A program made the position numbers and the translations under genes. This document shows positions 1 through 10,141 of a stretch of DNA of 64,000 nt, in pieces. The stretch is taken from NCBI GenBank assembly GCA_964023205.1, contig OZ026843.1:3457029-3521028 (forward strand), read 5' to 3'. The stretch is from Lutraria lutraria. Lineage: Eukaryota; Mollusca; Bivalvia; Venerida; Mactridae. How positions within the stretch are numbered: position 1 is the stretch's first letter; every line of letters begins with the position of its first letter. The notes below the pieces were generated by a model. The model was not told the DNA's origin, ran no database searches, and saw only the letters and a program-made list of their open reading frames with translations.

Positions 1-224
1 ACATTAATAACTTTATCCATATAAAAATGAATTGGATTTATAAAACTTACAATATTATCTTTCCAAGTTTTATTTGTCACAGACGTTATAACTGTTGTCT
101 TGACTCTTATCATTATTATAAGAGTATTTTTGCTGTGTCATAATTTTCAAGGTTCATTTTTTCAAATTGTTTGGACATTACCTAAAGGGCTTTTTATTGA
201 TTTCCGCGTGTGGTATATTTTCAG

Positions 225-1513
225 GCGTTATTTAACTTAGGGTTTATGGTTGAAGAAGGGGTTGATATTCCGTCATCTGTGTTAGATACTGTTCCTGTAC
301 CGATGAAACATCGACAAACTAATATATCTTTGCTGGAATATCTTTATACAAGGTTTGTGGAATATATTATCTGCTGTTCCAATCATTTAATCTTCATTAA
401 ACTTGGCCAAACTGTCTATAGGCATAATACCTCGGTCAAGTCCAATAATAAGCTATAGGAATAGGGGACCAGGGAACTTAATCCCCGAAAAAGTTTGGTT
501 ATAATGGTTTTAAAAAGATACTATAATTGATTCTCTAAAATCAATCCCCTCCACGTTGTCCTACAAGTCTGTTCTACAAATGTTCTCTGGTACTCTTCAG
601 TTATGACCCCTGATTCAGTAAACAAGAAATATTAAGTGGGTAATAAATATACCCAATCTTCACTAGATAATTTGTCGGGCGTCTTTTGTGACAGTTTATC
701 ACTCACTCTTGTTCAGTTTAACTTTTGAAATTTGTTTTGTTCATTTGAAATACATTTCTGAAAGAACGACAAACGAACAAGTTATGTATCACAAAAATCT
801 ACTTCCATACAGTACTTTGGACATGTCGTTTCATGCAAATACAAATAGATAAATGTTGATTTATGTCTGAGTTGTTGGTTGTTTCTTATTTCAGATGTAA
901 AGATTCAGCTAAGACAGAGGCATATATTCCATGTTCTATCGCATTATATAGAATACAAGCTTTACACTTTTGGAATAATTACAGAACTATTATCAAGGTG
1001 AGTTGATTGTATATATAATGTCCAACCAAAATCCTGCATTCCTAAATGTCTGTTACGAACAAGCTATAAAAATACATGAAACTTTTCAGTAGGCCTTTGT
1101 TAGCAATTATGATATGTCTGGCAGAACTTCATCTAATTCCGATATGACTTCAAAATATTATTAACGTGATCCCTCCTTAGCACTATGGAGATTTGGAGCG
1201 CTATGTATATGGTGATGGAGCTTTGGCTTATTTGGCTCTAGTATATTATTATTGTGTGTATGTTTTTTAAACGTGAATGATTCAGAAATTAGCGTCTTTC
1301 GTCCTTCCTATAACAATGGTATAAACATTGTGTTAACACGTGACAAAAATGAGAGATTCTATATTTGACTAATATATGTTCTACAGTGTACATGTATTTG
1401 TATTTCAGTTGACAGGGTTTTCCGGTGTTCTGGTCATGACTTTATTGTCAACGTATGTGTTCCTAAAGTCCCATCTTCGAGGAAGAAATATTGACCTCGC
1501 AGACAATATTTAA
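225..1513 (+). CDS. 3' end of a Sel1-repeat membrane protein gene (SEL1L3-like), three exons
   Basis: Exons 225-352, 895-997 and 1409-1513, each preceded by TTTCAG or TTCAG and (first two) followed by GT (GTTTGT, GTGAGT). Phases join cleanly: the first leaves two bases, the second completes an Arg codon (AG|A) and ends in phase 0, and the third ends at TAA 1511-1513. The first exon reads ALFNLGFMVEEGV, a Sel1/TPR-like repeat signature. It is followed by a conserved-looking LEYLYTRCKDS segment and a second-exon stretch with IPCSIALYRIQALHFW. The third exon encodes a hydrophobic span (about residues 3-20 of that exon) followed by a basic SHLRGR tail, so the protein ends in a C-terminal membrane anchor with a short tail. 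Sel1-repeat proteins include the ER-degradation adaptor SEL1L and the less understood SEL1L3; the layout with a terminal membrane span fits SEL1L3 best, by memory. The 5' part of the gene lies outside the window. The exon structure is directly visible; the exact orthologue is inference. Confidence 0.72.
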
Positions 1514-2326
1514 TGATGCTTTCATCAATTATCTCATTTAAAAGAAACTTAAAATTATCACTTACACGTTGGGTATATGTGTGTTTCATTTCATTCTATA
1601 TCTTTATATGAAAATAATTACGATGCTTACCTATGGTGACAACGTCCCGGTGGAATGGTATGAGTCGACTTTAATCAGACATGCATGTTTTTGCTTTCTG
1701 GGCATACCATGCGATGTTTTAATAATATGTTGTCTATAAGAGTCGTTCACAAAGATGGTACCTTCTTCTTCAAGGTTGGCGCATATCCAGTTGAACCATT
1801 TGTTTCGGGTTATTTGACTTCAAATTATGATTATCTATGTATGTCATGAGAGATTGAAGACAAAATAGTTCGCTAATGGTATAATCATTTCATTATTATT
1901 TGTGTATTAATGAGAAATGCATATCATTATACGTTCGTTGTATTAGAAATTATACTATGCATTGAATTATAGTTGTTTCCGAATTATATTACCTGACTCA
2001 TTATTATTGCGTCGAACTAGACGCTGGTTGGGTTCTATTGGTGGATGACTGAACTCACGAAATTTTATAAAATGCAAGTAAAGAAAGAATGGCTACTGGT
2101 GTTTGTCACACGCTAGCGATCATCATTATAGGGTACATCTGGATTAATACATATGTCTTATCCATTTGGTAATGTATGTTTATGTTATAATTATGACGCT
2201 CAAACTAAAAGGTAACTATTCATCATCATCCTCAACATGTTAGAGGACTGGAATCCTTAGTACATTGTAGAAAATCCTGTTATTGGTTGAAGATGTTTGA
2301 TTACAGTAGTAAATTGTTGATTGGAA

Positions 2327-2332
2327 AATAAA
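2327..2332 (+). promoter_or_regulatory. PolyA signal of the SEL1L3-like gene
   Basis: AATAAA about 815 bp after the stop at 1513, followed within 30 bp by a T/GT-rich stretch (TGTCGTTGTTTTATTTGTG) typical of a cleavage/polyadenylation region. This would give a 3' UTR of roughly 840 nt (1514 to about 2350). No other gene signal lies between the stop codon and this site. Confidence 0.5.
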
Positions 2333-2350
2333 TATTTTATTTATTGTTGC

Positions 2351-3219
2351 ACTGTCGTTGTTTTATTTGTGTTAAGTAGATCATTCAATGAACCTGAGAA
2401 TGTACCGCATTACATATACCTTAGGACTTACGTGGTCGTTTGACTACAATGTATCGATCATTACTATATACATGTATACATAATTATACTAGATGATATT
2501 CTCAGGAGGGAGTGTCTTGCCTACTTGCATCGACTGCTCATGAAAAACACAGTGGATGAATAGAAGCAAGTTAAACTATAATACATGTTTCTGTGAACTA
2601 TCTGTTGGTTTAAGAAACATGTTTTGTTAAAGTACACTATAAACTTAACAGAGTAAAGATCCATTTAGTTGAAAATGAATGCTGACAGGAGTAATAAATT
2701 ATCATTGGATAAAACGAGGTAAGAAATAAACGAAATACAGAGGAAAAGATACAGACATTAATTTTAGGATGCCTTTAAATTAAAAGGGTGACTTGTAAAG
2801 CAAATAGACGGTTAAGATGTCCACTCTTATATCAGCCCTACAACAATCTGTGACCATATAGGGTATGACATACAAAAAAATCATGTCAAAAAAGTGTCTA
2901 AGCATATAAATAGATACATGGCGTTTTACATGAAACTGACACACTTAACAAAATTGCCCATAATTCTTTATGTCCGCATCTCATTTCCACATTGTCTTAA
3001 AGTTCACAAAAAGTCATATAAGCTATAAGCTAATACTAAGAGCTCAAAGCCCGACCTGACCTACACCTATTAAAAGTTTGTACTGGGATGTAATCACCAA
3101 AAACATCTTCAAGCTTTAACTGTAAATGTTTGACATCAGCAATTAACCCTCCGTATTAATTAAGGCTCTGTCTCCATCCTTTCGTTGAACAAAAACAGAT
3201 TTACTTAGTCTGATGGAGT
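2351..3219. other. Intergenic stretch, nothing recognised
   Basis: AT-rich sequence between the 3' end of the SEL1L3-like gene and the 3' tail of the minus-strand LINE. I see no convincing exon, RNA gene or repeat here. Confidence 0.4.
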
Positions 3220-3964
3220 TATAGATAGATAGATTTTATTTGAAAATAAGACAGCATGTCCAACATTTTACATATTACGAAACACAATAAAATTAACATT
3301 TCCAGTGATATATAATTACGTAGTTCTATAAAACACGAATGCATAAGTTTTTACAAATAAATGTACGTATATGTTGTTATATTATGTCTTTAACATAACT
3401 GAGATATATTAATCTTCATATCGTTATCATATCAAACTGATGTAAGAATAATTTCTTTATCGTAATAATATCAATGTTAATTACAATGTAGAGACTGACA
3501 ACAACAATAATAATAATAAACTTTGAAACAAAACTATGAAAAAGGAGAAGGAAATATGTTCGACAGTTGATAGGGAGAAAGAGTTACCTAATGTAGTATT
3601 CGTTATCTCTACGTTTCAAGCTTTTGTAAATATATTTGGATAGATTTAAATTGATTCCGCGGCTTTCAGAAGACATAAGTTCAGTGAATTTTAAAATATT
3701 AGTTCTTTTCCAGTAATATTGTTTGATGTGTTCTTTTCTAATATCATAATATAGAGGACATTCTAATATAAAGTGGAATTCGTCTTCAAGGGTGTTACAT
3801 AATTGACATTTTCTTTCTGATCTTGGTGTTTTAACCGGTTTTGTCCATCTGCCTAATTCGATTTCTAATCTATGACTCGAAGTTCTTATTCTGCATAAAG
3901 TTATATGACCCGTGTTCTTCACTGCAGAACTATTTGAGAAATTTAAAGAAACGGTTAATTTCAA
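3220..3964 (-). mobile_element. 3' end of a non-LTR retrotransposon (LINE), C-terminal zinc knuckle and 3' tail
   Basis: A minus-strand open frame (3584-3964) ends in a motif typical of non-LTR element C-termini: LCRIRTSSHRLEIELGRW followed by a CCHC knuckle (CQLC, seven residues, H, four residues, C), then a stop at about 3584. About 360 bp of noncoding 3' sequence follow and end in AATAAAATCT with short ATCT repeats (plus-strand 3220-3235, ATAGATAGATAGA), the usual LINE 3' tail. The frame is open at its upstream side but the endonuclease and reverse transcriptase are not adjacent. A reverse transcriptase of similar style sits on the same strand at 11888-12985. The two may be halves of one copy split by the repeat arrays, or two copies. 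Clade not settled. Confidence 0.72.
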
Positions 3965-4435
3965 AAGCGTTGGACTTTGAGAAATTTCGAGATTTTGGGA
4001 TCGAGCCCGGCCATGGAAATATTTTATGTTACGGCTATGTTTTCATTTTTATATGTTCTTTTTCGGTTTGCTAGTGTTTTACCATCGTCGGACACTCACG
4101 GTTGCTGCGATGGTGTTTTACAGGCAACAAAACATTTGGCTATTACGTGGCGTTTGTCTCTTTGTGACATTTGAATTAGATTTTGTTACAAGTTGTACGG
4201 TCGTGTATAGCTATACAACATACATATTCGTACAAAATGTTTGCTTTAATATCAACAACAGGTTTCTGCTACTGTAGCAATTGTGTATCTATGACACGCA
4301 GAGGCTGCTTGAATGGAGGTATACCGTCAGTTAGATCTGTTGCGCTATATGAACACATTCGAGGTTATAGTGATGTGCTAGTATTGTGTGTTGGGTATAG
4401 ACTTGTTGTCGTCGCTTCGGCATATTACTATATGT
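3965..4435. other. Unassigned sequence between LINE tail and SINE
   Basis: Several overlapping short plus-strand open frames occur here but none has a recognisable domain, and they overlap one another in different frames. A box-B-like string (GGCCGGGCTCGATCCC on the minus strand, about 3999-4014) hints at another tRNA-derived fragment abutting the LINE, but no matching A box is seen. Confidence 0.3.
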
Positions 4436-4647
4436 ATGTATTGTTTGTTTGTTTGAGTTCAACAGTGAGAGTCATATGAGGCGAACGGTTCACCAATCCT
4501 ACGGACTCCCATCCTTCAAAAGCAACTGCCTACATTCTCACATGTGATATGATCGGTAGCTGGGCTCGAACCCACGACCCTCTATCAGTGAGGGATTACA
4601 GTTATTTGAAGTTAGCGACCTTTACCATTCGACCACGGAGAGGTGGA
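4436..4647 (-). mobile_element. tRNA-derived SINE
   Basis: Read on the minus strand, the element starts with CTCCGTGGTCGAATGG (A-box-like, 4625-4635) and carries GGTTCGAGCCC (B box, 4562-4572), the internal RNA polymerase III promoter arrangement of a tRNA. The head of about 90 nt between start and B box resembles a long-variable-arm tRNA. It is followed by a non-tRNA body with CATGTGAGAATGTAGGCAG and ends in a CAAA-type tail (TGTTTGTTTGTTTGAG on the plus strand at 4440-4456). It is not a functional tRNA gene: the anticodon arm does not fold cleanly and a body and tail follow. From memory, similar tRNA-SINE heads (CTCCGTGGCCGAGTGG) are common in bivalves. Confidence 0.68.
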
Positions 4648-4986
4648 CTGTATGAACGAGTTTGTGTACTGCTTCACAAGCAGCACGAGTTGTACAGGTA
4701 CTTGTCTATGTTTGTTAGCGGTTGTGACCGTGTAACTTGTTTCGAGGTCGATCGTATAGAGTATCCATGGATGTATACCTATGTGAGACAGATACTGCAC
4801 GTATTTAGTTGCGTATGTAAGCTGGCATATGAGTGTATGTACATTGGTATGCTGGAACCAGGATTAAAACTATCAGACTACTGGAACCGACTAATTGCAG
4901 AAAACGTTGGTAACTTTCACAACCAATAATGTTAATAGTGTGCGGTGCCTTTCGCCTTGTGCACAATGTTTCGTGCTAAGACTTAG

Positions 4987-5094
4987 TACAGTGCAACCTC
5001 TAAAAAAACACACATTTTTGGTTAGCAAAATTATGTTGTTGTTCAAGGGAGGATGTTGGTCAAAAGAGGGCCGATATGTAGAGGTTGTACTGTA
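4987..5094. mobile_element. Short inverted-repeat element (MITE-like, 108 bp)
   Basis: The ends are TACAGTGCAACCTCTA (4987-5002) and TAGAGGTTGTACTGTA (5079-5094), reverse complements with one mismatch. The interior (AGCAAAATTATGTTGTTGTT) also occurs in a second copy near 17941. No coding sequence. The layout fits a miniature inverted-repeat DNA element; the parent family is unknown. Confidence 0.55.
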
Positions 5095-5261
5095 CTGCTG
5101 ACTCCCGACTTTTTTCTTAGTCTAAAAATACAAAGAATGAACATTTTTCCACCGAATTTTATTGATAACGTTCATAGGACGAAGAGTCTCAAATACAAGA
5201 ATGCACAAAAATACAAAAATCCGATAGATGACAACATTTATGTGATCCTAATTTATCATAA

Positions 5262-7990
5262 CCATGACCTAATGGGACGGAACACATTGGTAAGTTAATG
5301 AGTGCAAAAGTAAAATCTTACTTCAACTTGAAAATTTTATTACAAGTTTGGTTATTACAAGTTTGGTTGGACCTTGCAACCAAACTTGTAATAAAAACCA
5401 GACTTGTAATAATTATTACATATTTGACTGTATGGATATATGATATATTGAATATGAAAAAAGAAGGTCATTTCAAGCGCTAGTGACCTTAATTGAGTCA
5501 ACACATGCTAATTAATAAGGCGGAACACATCAGTAAGTTAATGAGTGCAAAAGTAAAATCTTACTTCAACTTGAAAATTTTATTACAAGTTTGGTTATTA
5601 CAAGTTTGGTTGGATCTTGCTACCAAACTTGTAATAAAAACCAGACTTGTAATAATTATTATATGTTAGAATGTATGGTTTAGAAGGTATATTGAATATG
5701 AAAAAATGAAGGTCATTTCAAACGCTAGTGACCTTAATTAGGTCAGCACGTGCTTATTAATGGGACGGAACACATTGGTAAGTTAATGAGTGCAAAAGTA
5801 AAATCTTACTTCAACTTGAAAATTTTATTACAAGTTTGGTTATTACAAGTTTGGTTGGACTGTTGCAACCAAACTTGTAATAAAAACCAAACTTGTAATA
5901 ATTATTACAAGTCTGGTTTTTATTACAAGTTTGGTTGCAAGATCCAACCAAACTTGTAATAACCAAACTTGTAATACATTTTTCAAGTTGAAGTAAGATT
6001 TTAATTTTGTACTCCTGAACTTACTGATGTGTTTTGTCCTATTAATTAGCACGTGCTGACCTAATTAAGGTCACTAGCGCTTGAAATGACCTTCATTTTT
6101 TCATATTCAAAATACCATCCATCCATACAGTCAAAAATGTAATAATTATTACAAGTCTGGTTTTTATTACAAGTTTGGTTGCAAGGTCCAACCAAAATTG
6201 TAATAACCAAACTTGTAATAAAATTTTCAAGTTGAAGTAAGATTTTACTTTTGCACTCATTAACTTACTGATATGTTCCGCCCCATTAATTAGCACGTGC
6301 TGACGTAATTAGGGTCACTAGCGCTTGAAATGACCTTCTTTTTTCCTATTCAATATACCATCTATCCATAGGGTCAAACATGTAATAATTATTACAAGTC
6401 TGGTTTTTATTAAAAGTTTGGTTGCAAGGTCCAACCAAAATTGTAATAACCAAACTTGTAATAAAATTTTCAAGTTGAAGTAAGATTTTACTTTTGCACT
6501 CATGAACTTACTGATGTGTTTAGCCCCATTAATTAGCACGTGCTGACCTAATTAAGGTCACTAGCGCTTGAAATGACCTTCTTTTTTCATATTCAATTTA
6601 CCATCTATCCATAGGGTCAAACATGTAATACTTATTACAAGTCTGGTTTTTATTACAAGTTTGGTTGCAAGGTCCAACCAAACATGTAATAACCAAATTT
6701 GTAATAACATTTTCAAGTTGAAGTAAGATTTTACTTTTGCACTCATTAACTTACTGATGTGTTTTGCCCCATTAATTAGCACGTGCTGACCTAATTAAGG
6801 TCACTAGCGCTTGAAATGACCTTCTTTTTTCATATTCAATATAAAATATATCAGTACAGTCAAACATGTAATAATTATTACAAGTCTGGTTTTTATTACA
6901 AGTTTGGTTGCAGGGTCCAACCAAACTTGTAATAACCAAACTTGTAATAAAATTTTCAAGTTGAAGTAAGATTTTACTTTTGCACTCATGAACTTACTGA
7001 TATGTTCCGCCCCATTAATTAGCACGTGCTGACATAATTAGGGTCACTAGCGCTTGAAATGACCTTTTATTCATATTCAATATACCATCTATCCATAGGG
7101 TCAGACATGTAATACTTATTACAAGTCTGGTTTTTATTACAAGTTTGGTTGCAAGGTCCAACCAAACATGTAATAACCAAACTTGTAATAACATTTTCAA
7201 GTTGAAGTAAGATTTTACTTTTGCACTCATGAACTTACTGATATGTTCCGCCCCATTAATTAGCACGTGCTGACCTAATTAAGGTCACTAGCGCTTGAAA
7301 TGACCTTTTATTCATATTCAATATACCATCTATCCATAGGGTCAAACAAGTAATAATTATTACAAGTCTGGTTTTTATTACAAGTTTGGTTGCAAGGTCC
7401 AACCAAACTTGTAAAAACCAAACTTGTAATAAAATTTTCAAGTTGAAGTAATATTTTTCTTTTGCACTCATAAACTTACTGATGTGTTTTGCCCCATTAA
7501 TTAGCACGTGCTGACCTAATTAAGGTCACTAGCGCTTGAAATGACCTTCTTTTTTCATATTCAATATATCATATATCCATACAGTCAAACATGTAATAAT
7601 TATTACAAGTCTGGTTTTTATTACAAGTTTGGTTGCAAGGTCCAACCAAAATTGTAATAACCAAACTTGTAATAAAATTTTCAAGTTGAAGTAAGATTTT
7701 ACTTTTGCACTCATGAACTTACTGATATGTTCCGCCCCATTAATTAGCACGTGCTGACATAATTAGGGTCACTAGCGCTTGAAATGACCTTTTATTCATA
7801 TTCAATATACCATCTATCCATAGGGTCAAACATGTAATAATTATTACAAGTCTGGTTTTTATTACAAGTTTGGTTGCAAGGTCCAACCAAACTTGTAATA
7901 ACCAAACTTGTAATAAAATTTTCAAGTTTAAGTAAGATTTTACTTTTGCACTCATTCACTTACTGATGTGTTCTGCCGCATTAATTAGCA
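5262..7990. repeat. Left array of the ~243-bp hairpin repeat: about 3 plus units then about 9 minus units
   Basis: Period 241-243 bp is clear from the recurrence of GGTCAGCACGTGCTAATTAA and its complement (about 5510 and 5752 on plus; about 6052, 6296, 6539, 6782, 7025, 7266, 7507 and 7750 on minus). Each unit carries a stem-loop (for example 5352-5394: an 18-bp perfect stem, loop GACCTTG). It also has a palindromic CTTGTAATAATTATTAC core, a CACGTG palindrome, and AAGGTCA/TGACCT half-sites. Orientation flips exactly at the palindromic core centred at 5901/5902. The short open frames inside (MLINGAEHISK...) recur because the DNA recurs, vary by indels, and are not called as genes. Confidence 0.9.
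5891..5912. repeat. Palindrome at array orientation switch
   Basis: A 22-bp perfect palindrome, ACTTGTAATAA plus its reverse complement, centred at 5901/5902. To the left, units run in plus orientation; to the right, in minus orientation, so the two sides continue as a much longer imperfect palindrome of a few hundred bases. Confidence 0.8.
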
Positions 7991-8160
7991 TGTGTCATCT
8001 GTCCTCTGTCATGTTTGTTCAAATGATGACCCAGGAGTCAAGATTTACCATTCCCGGGGCTCACTTGATTTATTCGGGCTCATACACCGGAAAAAAGTAA
8101 AAAATGTTCTTCTCTAAAGGTCTTCTTTTGTGGTGAGCAATATGGTGTCATCATGACAAT
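7991..8160. repeat. Dispersed repeat fragment (TGACCCAGGAGTCAAG type)
   Basis: The run from CATGTTTGTTCAAATGATGA through CCCGGGGCTCACTTGATTTA to the CTTCTTTTG region resembles a very common bivalve dispersed repeat with TGACCCTGGGGTCAA and CCCCGGGGGTCAC blocks. This is recognition from memory. No coding potential. Confidence 0.45.
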
Positions 8161-8256
8161 CTCTACAGGATCTGCGCATTTTCAGGTCAACGGTCATCCA
8201 GAGGGGGCATTGTGTTTTTAAACAGATCTTGTTTTATTTACTATTAAGTGACGCCG

Positions 8257-8395
8257 CATAGTACCATTTGTTGTATCAGTATACATAGCAGACTTTGCAG
8301 TTTGACAAAAGTTGGAAATCTGTTGCTTTTGAAAGCTCTGGAAATTTTAAAGAGGTTTGGCAAAATAAGCTGTAAAAGTAACAAAGATAATATAT
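8257..8395 (+). repeat. Spacer direct repeat, copy 1
   Basis: Starts ATAGTACCATTTGTTGTAT and continues with CAGACTTTGCAGTTTGACA. It matches 9785-9926 in the same orientation with moderate divergence over about 140 bp. Both copies lie in the spacer between the two 243-bp arrays. No protein-coding signal. Confidence 0.65.
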
Positions 8396-9784
8396 AGTTG
8401 AACAATAATTATCTGTTAGATAATATATTAACCTGTGTATATACAGCAACAATAAGTTCTTAGAAAAACACATGTATACAAATGGGCTGAAATCTAAATT
8501 GTCTAAAAACTCTAGGTTAAAAAAAACTATATTTGACCCTATCCCGCATACTAACAGTTAAGGCCTTAAACAGAAAATCTTGAGTTTAATGCTAAAAGTA
8601 CAAGTACTATTTTTTGGTAAATTAGATTATTTATAATATATTCGTCATATTTACCGTATATGAATTATATCTTGTAAACTTGTTCGTTGTGTAACATTTG
8701 GATGGTAATAATATGCGATTAAATTAATTAATTAATTTGTTCGGCTCTAATGATTTTCAGAGGTAGTAAATCAAATAATTACGAACTCTGCCCTAAAGAC
8801 TTGTAACCCAACAGCACACCAAAAACAGGTTCAGTCTGTAAAGAAGTCCAGGACTAACAAACATACGCACATGTGAGACAAGGTCAGAAGTTCAGTATAC
8901 AGTATAACAGTTTATATAAAGATCAGAGCGTTGAAGGTCACATAGAGTTTTAAGGTCATAATTTCGGTCTTTTCGGAGTGTCCACTCTGTAACTTCGTCA
9001 TTCATTGCAAGAACTTACTACAAATGTTAACCATCTTTAGACGATGTGTCACGTGCAACCCCAATTTCTGCTAAGTCATACTTAGCGGTTAAAGGTAAAA
9101 CCTCGGTAATTCTATTTTATGTCCGCTCAGTAACTTTGACATACGTGGATAGATATCGGACATTCTTGGCAGAAATATCTACGAACATGTGACGGTGTGT
9201 CATGCGTAAGACCAAAAGAAAGTTATCAAGAATACACCGATAAGTGTTTCTGATAAACGCCACATCCATCTTGTTTTACGGCGACTTTTTAGCTTCTTAT
9301 CGAGTTTAAAATAAGTAATACATTAGAAGTGCTGGGTATATATTATATCTGTAACTATGGCAGTAACAATGCTTATTTTGGTAACGATAGATTCGGAAAA
9401 TTATTGGCTGGATAATTGGCTACATGAAAAAAAATCGAAACATCTGATAACTTAGATAACCGACATGCATGGTTGGTGAAATTTAATTAGCACATGAATA
9501 TCAGAATATGTACATGAATAGGTGGCAATATTGAGAAAGTGTATGTTAATTCCTAAGCATGAATATCCATCAACTGTACAGTTCCTAATTTAGGATTTCT
9601 CCTAACAGTCGTTGTTGTGTCGCGAGCAACACTAGTGACTTGTCTCATATGGACAAATCAAATTCCGATAGTACTTTCAGTACTTTGATTTTTTATTGTA
9701 CGTTGACGTCTAAAAAATCAATTTTTAGGAACAAAGTATACACTTCATTTTGTTTTAACGAAACGCCTCTCATCCGCCTTGAAA
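8396..9784. other. Spacer between the two inverted arrays, nothing recognised
   Basis: About 1.4 kb of AT-rich sequence with no open frame of note, no splice-bounded exon and no transposase. If the arrays belong to a composite element this would be its interior, but it encodes nothing I can identify. Confidence 0.4.
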
Positions 9785-9926
9785 AATAGTACCATTTGTT
9801 GTATAAGTATACATTGCAGACTTTACAGTTTTGACAAAAGTTTAAGATATATTGCAGAATTCTGTCTATTTTGAAAGCATGTGAAATATTTTGGCGATTT
9901 AAACAGTAAAACTAACAAGTATAATA
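9785..9926 (+). repeat. Spacer direct repeat, copy 2
   Basis: ATAGTACCATTTGTTGTATA followed by CAGACTTTACAGTTTTGACA, matching copy 1 at 8257-8395. The separation is about 1.53 kb. Confidence 0.65.
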
Positions 9927-10067
9927 ATCAAGTGTTCATCCACACCGAAGTTCATTCATAATCTGTCCAGGTAATAAGATTTACTACATAGTGGAAATAG
10001 TTTAATTCGCAAAAGTAGGGCCACAATCTCAGTGTAGAGAGATTTCCAAAGACATTGGTTAGGTCGG

Positions 10068-10141
10068 CACATGCTAATTAATACGGTGGAACACATCAGT
10101 AGTAACCTACTGATATGTTCCACCGTATTAATTAGCATGTG
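10068..10141. repeat. Near-perfect 35-bp inverted repeat, 4-nt loop
   Basis: The arms 10068-10102 and 10107-10141 (CACATGCTAATTAATACGGT... and its complement) differ at one position and are separated by TAAC. The arm sequence is the boundary part of the 243-bp unit (CACGTGCTAATTAATGGGGC), so this is a head-to-head junction of two truncated units at the inner edge of the right array. Confidence 0.85.

Noticed and set aside
4562..4635. Genuine tRNA gene on the minus strand
   Set aside because: A and B boxes are present, but the cloverleaf arms are not convincingly complementary and the sequence continues into a SINE body and a CAAA tail.
3841..5101. Overlapping plus-strand open frames of 60-126 codons
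   Set aside because: They overlap the antisense of LINE and SINE sequence and one another in different frames. None shows coding motifs.
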